A model generated the notes under the pieces. The model saw only the letters and a list, made by a program, of their open reading frames with translations, was not told the DNA's origin and ran no database searches. DNA of 5,423 bases, from NCBI GenBank assembly GCA_018712465.1, contig DVGY01000050.1, positions 1 to 5,423 of the forward strand, given 5' to 3'. A program made the position numbers and the translations under genes. The DNA is from Candidatus Egerieicola pullicola (GTDB taxonomy: Bacteria; Bacillota; Clostridia; Oscillospirales; Ruminococcaceae). The first letter of the stretch is position 1. Every line of letters starts with the position of its first letter. Positions 1-5,193 of this stretch are shown piece by piece.

Positions 1-1
1 A

Positions 2-1012
2 CTTTCGGTGGGCGGCGGCATTGTGCTGCTGGCGGCCATTGCAGCCGTTCTCTGGTTTGTGGTGCTGGGCGGCAAGCTCCCTGGCGGCTTTACGACCAAC
101 GTAGGCGGCAATTTTTCTGTTACCCCCGGCCTGGCGGCCCCCAATGGCAGCTACAGTGTCACCTGTGACGAGTACATCAATCAATATGAGGAAACCCTGT
201 CCTCTTTTGCCGGTCAAACCATCACGGTAGAACGCTATGACAGCGATACCAGCGACTTTGCCCTGGACTATGTGATTTGTCAAAATGGAGAGGAAACCGA
301 CATTCGTCTCTGCTTCTACGAGGACGCCGTTCAAGTTATGGGCAGCGAGTACTTTGACACGGTAATGATCGACTCCTGGGAAGTGGAGCCTGGTATGAGC
401 AACTTTTCTACGAACGCAGCCGCCGCTGCCATGCTGTTGGCGGACTCCGACTGCAACGGCGCCGACGCCGCCCGACAGCAAATTCGCCAGTGGGTGGAGC
501 AAAACAGCGGCACAGATACCGTCCAGACCCTCAACGGCATTACTTACGCCTTCTCCTACCTGTCCGACGGAGAATTTTCCTCCCTGTATGTGGCAGACAG
601 CGACGGTGCATCCTATCTGGGGGGCAGCACCGAAAGCACCGGCTATTCCTCCCCGCTGGGAGAATACCTGCCGGAGACCGTCTATCTGGCAGACGGCAGT
701 TCCCAATCCTGCCGGGAATACCTGGAATCGATGGTGCAGGCCAGCGGTCAGGACGTCAACAGCCCTGAAGCTCAAACCGCCATTGATCAGGGGATGAATA
801 CCGGCTACTACTTCCACTCTGACGGCAGCGTGGAATTGACGGTGGCAGGCAGCGTTACAGAGGAGGGCAGCTACGAAATGTCCGGCCAGGAGATAGAGGT
901 ATCCATTGGCGGTCAAACCATCCGCATGGACTACGACGGCAGCACCGACGAAGTCACCGTGTACAACGATGCAGAAGGCATTTCCACCGTGTTTACCTAC
1001 AACGGAATGTAA
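2..1012 (+). CDS. Membrane-anchored extracytoplasmic protein of unknown function (5' end outside window)
   Basis: The frame is open to the left edge (Leu-Ser before the GTG at position 8), so I treat the gene as cut by the window rather than starting at that GTG, which has no visible ribosome binding site. Numbering from the GTG, residues 4-20 form one hydrophobic membrane segment (GIVLLAAIAAVLWFVVL), followed by a Gly/Pro/Asn-rich linker and a long soluble region rich in Asp, Glu, Ser and Thr. Five cysteines lie after the membrane segment (53, 91, 102, 149, 235). The last 68 residues (267-334) look all-beta, with alternating strands and a G-x-Y-x-x-x-G-x-x-I pattern at 287-296, reminiscent of small lipocalin-like modules in clostridial surface proteins; this is resemblance only. 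A cytoplasmic N-terminal part, possibly a zinc ribbon as in many such proteins, could lie upstream but is not visible. It ends at TAA and is followed at once by a terminator. I do not recognise the family; it converges on the rml operon, so no functional link is implied. Confidence 0.8.
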   Translation, partial: LSVGGGIVLLAAIAAVLWFVVLGGKLPGGFTTNVGGNFSVTPGLAAPNGSYSVTCDEYINQYEETLSSFAGQTITVERYDSDTSDFALDYVICQNGEETDIRLCFYEDAVQVMGSEYFDTVMIDSWEVEPGMSNFSTNAAAAAMLLADSDCNGADAARQQIRQWVEQNSGTDTVQTLNGITYAFSYLSDGEFSSLYVADSDGASYLGGSTESTGYSSPLGEYLPETVYLADGSSQSCREYLESMVQASGQDVNSPEAQTAIDQGMNTGYYFHSDGSVELTVAGSVTEEGSYEMSGQEIEVSIGGQTIRMDYDGSTDEVTVYNDAEGISTVFTYNGM

Positions 1013-1026
1013 GCTAAAGTGAAATC

Positions 1027-1066
1027 AAACCCGTTTCCTGATTTTTCATGGGAAGCGGGTTTTTCA
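1027..1066 (+). terminator. Intrinsic terminator of the left-edge gene
   Basis: It begins 14 bases after the TAA of the membrane-protein gene. The arm AAACCCGTTTCCT (1027-1039) pairs with GGGAAGCGGGTTT (1050-1062), giving 13 pairs including two G-T wobbles, around a 10-base loop. A T-rich stretch (1060-1067, broken by one C and one A) follows. Confidence 0.8.
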
Positions 1067-1071
1067 TTTGC

Positions 1072-1112
1072 AAACAAAAGACCGCCCTGTAGGATTCTCC
1101 TCACAGAGCGGT
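1072..1112 (-). terminator. Intrinsic terminator of the rml operon (probably bidirectional)
   Basis: On the minus strand, ACCGCTCTGT pairs with ACAGGGCGGT (1112-1103 with 1090-1081) with one mismatch, and the GAGGA/TCCT bases inside extend the stem with one bulge. The tail CTTTTGTTTG follows. It lies 50 bases past the rmlD stop. The plus-strand side also ends in TTTGTTTTC, so it may stop transcription from both directions. Confidence 0.75.
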
Positions 1113-1161
1113 TTGTTTTCAGTTATGGTTGATTACGCAGCTTAGTTCCAAAGCCTTTTTG

Positions 1162-2022
1162 TCACAGCCGGTATTCCCCCACGTTTTTCAAGAACCGGGT
1201 CAGGGCGTCCTGCCAGGGAGGCAGACGATCGAAACCGGCCTGCACCAGCTTGTCCTTGCTCATCCGAGAGTTCTTGGGACGGACTGCCTTGGAAGCGCCG
1301 TATTCCTCGCTGGTCACCGGCTTCACCGTGACCTTTTTGCCGGCCTGCCGGAAGATTTCTACAGCGAAGTCGTACCAGCTGCACAGTCCTTCGTTGGTGA
1401 CGTGGTAGGTGCCGTACTTTTCGGTGCGGATCATCTCACACACCAGCTTGGCCACATCAGGGCAATAGGTGGGAGAACCGATTTGGTCGTTGACCACCGT
1501 TAAGGTATCGTGGGTTTCGCTCAAGCGCAGCATGGTGCGGATGAAGTTGTGGCCGTGGTCTGCAAACACCCAACTGATCCGCAGGGTGAAATACTTGGTG
1601 AGTAGTTCCTTCACTACCTGCTCCCCTTCCAGCTTGGTGAGGCCGTAAAAGTTGCTGGGGCCGGTGACATCGTCCTCCACGTAGGGCGTGGTGCCGGTGC
1701 CGGGGAAGACATAGTCGGTGGAAAAATACATGAACTTGGCGTCCAGCTCCTTGGCGCACTGGGCCATGTTCCGGGTACCTTCTACGTTTACCTTCCGGCA
1801 GATCTCCCGGCCTTCGTCCTCCGCCTTGTCCACAGCGGTATAGGCGGCGCAATGGACGATCACATCCGGGGCGTAGCCCAGCACTGCATCCCGCACTGCC
1901 TTTTGGTCGGTAAGGTCGAAATCATCAATGTCCACACCCCAGCAGGGTACGTTTTGCGCCTCTAAACAGGCGACCACATCGCCGCCCAACTGTCCTTTGA
2001 CGCCGGTGACTAATACTTTCAT
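1162..2022 (-). CDS. rfbD: dTDP-4-dehydrorhamnose reductase RmlD
   Basis: This enzyme performs the last step of dTDP-L-rhamnose synthesis in the cytoplasm: NAD(P)H-dependent reduction of dTDP-4-keto-L-rhamnose to dTDP-L-rhamnose. The 286-residue protein is a normal-length, short-chain dehydrogenase/reductase (extended type). It shows the Rossmann motif TGVKGQLG (6-13), the RmlD signature AAYTAVDKAE (59-68), STDYVF (101-106) with the catalytic Ser/Thr, YGLTK (126-130) supplying catalytic Tyr126 and Lys130, and NDQIGSPTY (178-186), typical of sugar-nucleotide binding in this family. The ATG start is supported by a perfect AGGAGG (2035-2030) seven bases upstream. It is the last gene of the rml group, but 184 bases and a terminator-like hairpin separate it from rmlB, and I find no convincing promoter in that gap, so expression probably relies on read-through. 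Synonym rmlD. The identification is secure. Confidence 0.97.
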   Translation of the reverse strand: MKVLVTGVKGQLGGDVVACLEAQNVPCWGVDIDDFDLTDQKAVRDAVLGYAPDVIVHCAAYTAVDKAEDEGREICRKVNVEGTRNMAQCAKELDAKFMYFSTDYVFPGTGTTPYVEDDVTGPSNFYGLTKLEGEQVVKELLTKYFTLRISWVFADHGHNFIRTMLRLSETHDTLTVVNDQIGSPTYCPDVAKLVCEMIRTEKYGTYHVTNEGLCSWYDFAVEIFRQAGKKVTVKPVTSEEYGASKAVRPKNSRMSKDKLVQAGFDRLPPWQDALTRFLKNVGEYRL

Positions 2023-2106
2023 AGGAAATCCTCCTGAACTTCAAAGTTAGATCAAGCCTTTTAGGAAATAAAATCGAAGATTGTTTTCCGAAGGCATGAT
2101 GGAGTC

Positions 2107-2143
2107 GAATCCCACGCAGTGGATTCTAAGGGGCAAGGCCCCT
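2107..2143. repeat. Tandem pair of small inverted repeats between rmlB and rmlD
   Basis: Two hairpins lie almost back to back. The first (plus strand 2107-2126) pairs GAATCC-C-AC with GTGGATTC around GCA, eight pairs with one bulged C. The second (2129-2143) pairs AGGGGC with GCCCCT around AAG, six perfect pairs. An eight-base palindrome CTGCGCAG (2142-2149) abuts the second. No T-tail follows either hairpin. The compact hairpin pair in an intergenic gap resembles small dispersed bacterial repeats, but copies elsewhere cannot be seen from one window. RNA processing or stabilisation of the rmlB or rmlD message is another possible role. Confidence 0.5.
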
Positions 2144-2149
2144 GCGCAG

Positions 2150-2181
2150 AAAAAGAGGAGGAACCATTCCAGTTCCCCCTC
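2150..2181 (-). terminator. Intrinsic terminator (or attenuator) between rmlB and rmlD
   Basis: On the minus strand, GAGGGGGAAC (2181-2172) pairs with GTTCCTCCTC (2164-2155), ten pairs including one G-T wobble, around a seven-base loop (TGGAATG). Five T's (2154-2150) follow directly. The hairpin starts 25 bases after the rmlB stop. By form it is a standard rho-independent terminator, yet rmlD lies downstream in the same direction, so it probably acts as a partial terminator that lowers rmlD transcript level. Confidence 0.82.
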
Positions 2182-2206
2182 AAGCAATGTTCCGGGTCTG
2201 GTTTTG

Positions 2207-3226
2207 TTATCTGTTCCCGTACATCTTCTCGTAGTAATTCTGATAATCGCCATTGATGATGTTCTGCCACCACTGTTTGTGGGTGAGGTACCAGTCAATG
2301 GTCAGCTTGATGCCTTCATCGAAGGGAGTGGTGGGGCTCCAACCCAGTTCGGTCTCGATCTTGGTGGGATCAATGGCGTAACGGCGGTCGTGGCCCTTCC
2401 GGTCGGTAACGAAGGTAATCAGGCTTTCCGGCTTGCCCAGTTCCTTGAGGATGGTCTTGACCACCTGAAGGTTGGTGCGTTCATTGTGGCCGCCTACGTT
2501 GTACACTTCCCCTTCCCGGCCGTTGTGGATCACCTTGTCAATGGCAGCGCAGTGATCCTTCACATACAGCCAGTCCCGGACGTTTTCTCCGGTGCCGTAC
2601 ACCGGCAGAGATTCGTCTGCCAAAGCCCGGGAGATGATCAGGGGGATCAGCTTTTCCGGGAAGTGGTAGGGGCCGTAGTTGTTGGAGCAGCGGGTGATGG
2701 TCACCGGCAGACCGTAGGTGCGGTGATAGGCCAGCACCAGCAGGTCAGCTCCCGCCTTAGAGGAGGAATAGGGAGAAGAGGTGTGGATAGGGGTCTCTTC
2801 GGTGAAGAACAGATCCGGCCGGTCCAAAGGCAGGTCGCCGTACACCTCATCGGTGGAAACCTGATGGTAGCGCTGAATGCCGTACTTGCGGCAGGCGTCC
2901 ATCAGCACAGAGGTACCCAGAATGTTGGTCTTTAAGAAGATTTCCGGGTTGACGATGGAACGGTCCACATGGCTTTCCGCGGCAAAGTTTACCACGATGT
3001 CGAATTTTTCTTTTTCAAACAGGTCGTAGACATATTCCCGGTCGGCGATGTCCCCCTTGGTGAACTTAAAGTGGGGATTTTTCATGGCCTCTTCCAGGGT
3101 TTCCAGATTGCCGGCGTAAGTCAGCAGGTCCAGGCCCACAATGTCGTAATCCGGGTGATTTTCCAGCATATAGTACACAAAGTTGCCGCCGATAAATCCG
3201 GCTGCACCGGTGACACAAATCTTCAT
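2207..3226 (-). CDS. rfbB: dTDP-glucose 4,6-dehydratase RmlB
   Basis: RmlB is the NAD+-dependent second enzyme of the pathway, converting dTDP-D-glucose to dTDP-4-keto-6-deoxy-D-glucose. The 339-residue product has the normal family length. Visible motifs are the Rossmann GAAGFIG (7-13), Asp33 in LDLLTYAGN for NAD ribose binding, FAAESHVDRS (81-90), STDEVYG (124-130) with the catalytic Thr125-Asp126-Glu127 triad that separates dehydratases from epimerases, YSSSK (153-157) with Tyr153 and Lys157, CSNNYGPYHFPEKLIP (180-195) and NVRDWLYVKDHC (215-226). I place the start at the ATG at 3226, because the family begins MKI.VTG.AGFIG and an AAAGGA lies ten bases upstream. A longer reading from a TTG at 3268 would add 14 non-family residues and overlap rmlC. 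It follows rmlC by 31 bases and is surely cotranscribed with it. Synonym rmlB. Confidence 0.97.
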   Translation of the reverse strand: MKICVTGAAGFIGGNFVYYMLENHPDYDIVGLDLLTYAGNLETLEEAMKNPHFKFTKGDIADREYVYDLFEKEKFDIVVNFAAESHVDRSIVNPEIFLKTNILGTSVLMDACRKYGIQRYHQVSTDEVYGDLPLDRPDLFFTEETPIHTSSPYSSSKAGADLLVLAYHRTYGLPVTITRCSNNYGPYHFPEKLIPLIISRALADESLPVYGTGENVRDWLYVKDHCAAIDKVIHNGREGEVYNVGGHNERTNLQVVKTILKELGKPESLITFVTDRKGHDRRYAIDPTKIETELGWSPTTPFDEGIKLTIDWYLTHKQWWQNIINGDYQNYYEKMYGNR

Positions 3227-3236
3227 GGTGTAATGT

Positions 3237-3242
3237 TCCTTT
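3237..3242 (-). promoter_or_regulatory. Ribosome binding site deciding the rmlB start
   Basis: AAAGGA on the minus strand lies ten bases before the ATG at 3226. The spacing is at the long end of normal, but no comparable site serves the upstream TTG at 3268, so it favours the shorter, family-like N-terminus. Confidence 0.65.
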
Positions 3243-3257
3243 CTCAAATACCTTGGT

Positions 3258-3851
3258 TTACCCTTCAAAGGTGAAGTTGGCGTCGCTGTCTGCGTAGAGA
3301 GGCGCGCTCAAATCCTTCTGGCTGAGGATGGGATCCTGTACTAGGCTGGACCAGTCAATGCCGAAGGCAGGATCGTCGTAGCGCACCGAACGGTCGTTTT
3401 CCTTGGAGTAGAACTCGTCCACCTTGTACTGCACCTCCACATTGTCGGTGAGGGTGACAAAGCCGTGAGCAAAGCCTTTGGGGATGTAGAACTGCTTATG
3501 GTTTTCCTCGGTGAGCTCCACAGAATAGTGTTTCAGATAAGTGGGGCTTCCCTTGCGCAGGTCCACTACCACGTCGATGATCTTGCCTCGAGTGCAGCGG
3601 ATCAGCTTGGTCTGGCACTTGGGATTGGTCTGGAAGTGCAGGCCCCGGAGGGTGCCCTTCTGGGCGGAAAAGCTCTGGTTGTCCTGCACAAAGACGGTGT
3701 GGATCCCTGCCATGGCCAGCTTCTGGGCGGAGTAGGTTTCGGTAAACCATCCCCGATTATCCCCGTACAGCTTGGGTTCTACAATGCACAAACCAGGAAA
3801 TTCGGTTTTGGTGACCTGCAGGTCACCGCAGACAATGACGTTTTCTTCCAT
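3258..3851 (-). CDS. rfbC: dTDP-4-dehydrorhamnose 3,5-epimerase RmlC
   Basis: RmlC is a cofactor-free cupin-fold epimerase that inverts C3 and C5 of dTDP-4-keto-6-deoxy-D-glucose, giving dTDP-4-keto-L-rhamnose, the RmlD substrate. The 197-residue protein is close to the usual 180-200. It contains GDNRGWFTETY (30-40), QDNQS (56-60), GTLRGLHFQ (66-74) with the catalytic base His72, Lys82 in QTKLIRC.RGKI.DV, YIPKGFAHGF (122-131), Tyr142, which sits 70 residues after His72 exactly as the general-acid Tyr does in characterised RmlC enzymes, and LSQKD with Asp180 as the likely partner of the histidine. The conserved tyrosine indicates a true 3,5-epimerase. The start is the ATG at 3851, served by AGGA seven bases upstream; a TTG at 3881 would add ten residues without support. 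It lies 36 bases after rmlA. Synonym rmlC. Confidence 0.97.
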   Translation of the reverse strand: MEENVIVCGDLQVTKTEFPGLCIVEPKLYGDNRGWFTETYSAQKLAMAGIHTVFVQDNQSFSAQKGTLRGLHFQTNPKCQTKLIRCTRGKIIDVVVDLRKGSPTYLKHYSVELTEENHKQFYIPKGFAHGFVTLTDNVEVQYKVDEFYSKENDRSVRYDDPAFGIDWSSLVQDPILSQKDLSAPLYADSDANFTFEG

Positions 3852-3858
3852 GTATGGT

Positions 3859-3866
3859 TCCTTCCT
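3859..3866 (-). promoter_or_regulatory. Ribosome binding site deciding the rmlC start
   Basis: The purine run AAGGAAGGA on the minus strand ends seven bases before the ATG at 3851. It lies inside the extension that a TTG start at 3881 would translate, so it supports the ATG. Confidence 0.7.
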
Positions 3867-3887
3867 TTCCAAGATATTCAAAGAAGA

Positions 3888-4760
3888 TCAGATCTTGCCT
3901 TCAGCCACCTTTTTCAGGTGCATGCCGTAGGCACTTTTGCCGTACTTGGCGGCGGTATCCAACAAGGTTTTTTGGGTGATCCAGCCCTTCTGGAAGGCAA
4001 TTTCTTCCGGTGCAGAGATCATTACGTTCTGCCGGGTCTGAACCATGTGGACAAATTCCCCTGCTTCCAGCAGGCTGTCCATGGTGCCGGTGTCCAGCCA
4101 AGCGTAGCCTTTGCCCAGCAGTTGGACATCCAAGTCTCCCTGTTCCAGATAAATCCGGTTCAGGTCGGTGATTTCCAGTTCGCCCCGCGCGGAGGGTTTC
4201 AGATTCTTAGCGTACTCCACCACCCGGTTATCATAGAAATACAGCCCGGTAATGCAGTAGTTGGATTTGGGATGTTCCGGTTTTTCCTCCACCGAAAGCA
4301 CCTTGCCGTTTTCATCAAATTCCACAATGCCGAACCGTTCCGGGTCGTCTACCCGATAGCCAAAGACAGTGGCCCGACCCTTGTTGGCTGCTGCCTTTTG
4401 CAGAGCTTCGTCCAGGTGCTGGCCGTAGAAGATGTTGTCTCCCAGTACCATGGCCACGTCGTCGCCGCCGATGAATTCTTCTCCCAGGATAAAGGCTTGG
4501 GCCAACCCGTCGGGAGAAGGCTGTTCTTTATAGCTCAGCCGCACCCCGTATTGGCTGCCGTCTCCCAGCAATTTCTGGAAGTTGGGCAGATCCACCGGGG
4601 TGGAGATGATCAGGATGTCCTGGATCCCCGCCAGCATCAAGGTGGACAGGGGGTAGTAGATCATGGGTTTGTCGTAAATGGGAAGCAGCTGTTTGCTGGT
4701 AATCATGGTCAGAGGGTACAGCCGGGTACCGGAGCCGCCTGCCAAAATGATTCCTTTCAT
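3888..4760 (-). CDS. rfbA: Glucose-1-phosphate thymidylyltransferase RmlA
   Basis: RmlA starts the pathway by joining glucose-1-phosphate and dTTP to give dTDP-glucose and pyrophosphate, and is usually the step inhibited by the end product dTDP-L-rhamnose. The 290-residue protein has the canonical short-form length. It shows the nucleotidyltransferase loop LAGGSGTRLYPLT (6-18), SKQLLPIYDKPMIYYPLS (22-39), EQPSPDGLAQAF (79-90), LGDN (106-109) with metal-binding Asp108, VEEKP (157-161), ARGELEITDLNR (191-202) and WLDTGT (221-226) with the second metal ligand Asp223. The ATG at 4760 has GGAGG (4773-4769) eight bases upstream. It is the first gene of the operon, directly behind the promoter at 4822-4850, with an estimated 55-base leader. 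No defects are visible. Synonym rmlA. Confidence 0.98.
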   Translation of the reverse strand: MKGIILAGGSGTRLYPLTMITSKQLLPIYDKPMIYYPLSTLMLAGIQDILIISTPVDLPNFQKLLGDGSQYGVRLSYKEQPSPDGLAQAFILGEEFIGGDDVAMVLGDNIFYGQHLDEALQKAAANKGRATVFGYRVDDPERFGIVEFDENGKVLSVEEKPEHPKSNYCITGLYFYDNRVVEYAKNLKPSARGELEITDLNRIYLEQGDLDVQLLGKGYAWLDTGTMDSLLEAGEFVHMVQTRQNVMISAPEEIAFQKGWITQKTLLDTAAKYGKSAYGMHLKKVAEGKI

Positions 4761-4821
4761 ACTCTGTTCCTCCGTTTCATTTCGTTGTTAAGGATGGGGT
4801 GATCCTACTTGGAACATAGTC

Positions 4822-4850
4822 ATTTTACCATAATTTTTCGTTGGTTGCAA
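4822..4850 (-). promoter_or_regulatory. Proximal sigma-A-type promoter of the rml operon
   Basis: The -35 box TTGCAA (4850-4845) and the -10 box TAAAAT (4827-4822) are separated by exactly 17 bases, and the -10 is preceded by TG with one spacer base, the extended -10 form. The predicted transcription start is near 4815, giving a leader of about 55 bases before rmlA. Confidence 0.75.
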
Positions 4851-4852
4851 TG

Positions 4853-4867
4853 TTTTTCCAGGAAAAA
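4853..4867. promoter_or_regulatory. Perfect 15-base inverted repeat beside the rml promoter (candidate operator)
   Basis: TTTTTCC-A-GGAAAAA has perfect seven-base arms around a single central base. It ends two bases from the -35 box of the proximal promoter, with its centre near -45 relative to the predicted start. That position suits an activator touching RNA polymerase, or a repressor. No regulator can be named from the sequence. Confidence 0.45.
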
Positions 4868-4935
4868 GGGCTGATATGTTGAGCAGAAGTCTTGGTTTTT
4901 TTCGTATTTTTCCCTTTTGCACAAAAACCATTCCC

Positions 4936-4964
4936 ATTGTAGAAGAGGTTTGATAAAAAATCAA
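4936..4964 (-). promoter_or_regulatory. Upstream sigma-A-type promoter of the rml operon
   Basis: TTGATT (4964-4959) and TACAAT (4941-4936) are 17 bases apart, a good match to the consensus. Transcription from here would give a leader of about 170 bases that runs through the proximal promoter. The -35 box is part of an inverted repeat, TTGAT-TTTTT-ATCAA (4964-4950), which could be an operator or chance in an AT-rich stretch. Confidence 0.6.
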
Positions 4965-5125
4965 GACCCAAAGTGGCCCGCCCGAAAGCAAGCCGCCCAG
5001 CGTTTTGAATTTTACAGTGCTGTTTTTCTTCCCTCCCGACACAGCGTTATCCCCAATTGTCCAACCCCTGGCGCTGAACGGCAAAGTCAAAGGCTTCTTC
5101 AAAGGACATGGACGGCCCACCGAAC

Positions 5126-5160
5126 AAAAAACAACCGCCCCTTTCCACAAGAGGCGGTCG
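5126..5160 (-). terminator. Intrinsic terminator of asnB
   Basis: On the minus strand, CGACCGCCTCTT (5160-5149) pairs with AAGGGGCGGTTG (5143-5132), twelve pairs including two G-T wobbles, around a five-base loop. Six T's (5131-5126) follow. It starts 33 bases after the asnB stop and separates asnB from the rml transcript. Confidence 0.88.
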
Positions 5161-5193
5161 CAAACTCACAGAGGAGCGGCAACGGGGAAGTTC

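Larger units (their letters stand above)
4761..5193 (-). other. Intergenic control region between asnB and rmlA
   Basis: These 433 bases hold no convincing gene. Reading in the direction of transcription, they contain the asnB terminator (5160-5126), a stretch of about 160 bases with only a possible 20-codon reading frame (5109-5047), an upstream promoter (4964-4936), a 15-base inverted repeat (4867-4853), the proximal promoter (4850-4822) and the rmlA leader. The leader carries a weak five-pair hairpin, AGGAT/ATCCT at 4791-4806. The promoter-containing part (about 4800-4960) is clearly AT-richer than the flanking genes. I see no recognisable riboswitch. Confidence 0.75.

Noticed and set aside
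1129..1503. Plus-strand open frame of 124 codons opposite rmlD
   Set aside because: It is antisense to the well-conserved C-terminal half of RmlD and no ribosome binding site or family resemblance is seen.
2101..2126. tRNA-like T-arm (GGAGTCGAATCCC)
   Set aside because: The TTCGA core is not intact (AGTCGAAT), and no acceptor, D or anticodon arms can be folded around it.
2025..2150. Possible separate promoter for rmlD (TTGATC, TTTTAT and TAAAAG fragments)
   Set aside because: No pair of -35 and -10 boxes has acceptable spacing; each hexamer stands alone.
2081..2935. Plus-strand open frame of 284 codons opposite rmlB
   Set aside because: It is antisense to a canonical RmlB, with an N-terminus made of the intergenic hairpins and a low-complexity Val/Gly-rich translation. 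It is a shadow frame.
3224..3268. Longer rmlB start at a TTG (3268)
   Set aside because: It would add 14 residues ahead of the family's MKI.VTG start, overlap rmlC, and ignore the AAAGGA site at 3242-3237.
3849..3881. Longer rmlC start at a TTG (3881)
   Set aside because: The added ten residues are not family-like, and the purine-rich ribosome binding site lies inside them, pointing to the ATG at 3851.
3465..4802. Very long plus-strand open frame (445 codons) opposite rmlA and rmlC
   Set aside because: It lies antisense to two unmistakable full-length enzymes, its translation matches no family I know, and it arises from the third-position GC bias of the real genes. It also runs into the promoter leader.
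4788..5150. Minus-strand open frame of 120 codons upstream of rmlA
   Set aside because: It runs through the asnB terminator and both rml promoters, and its translation looks random.
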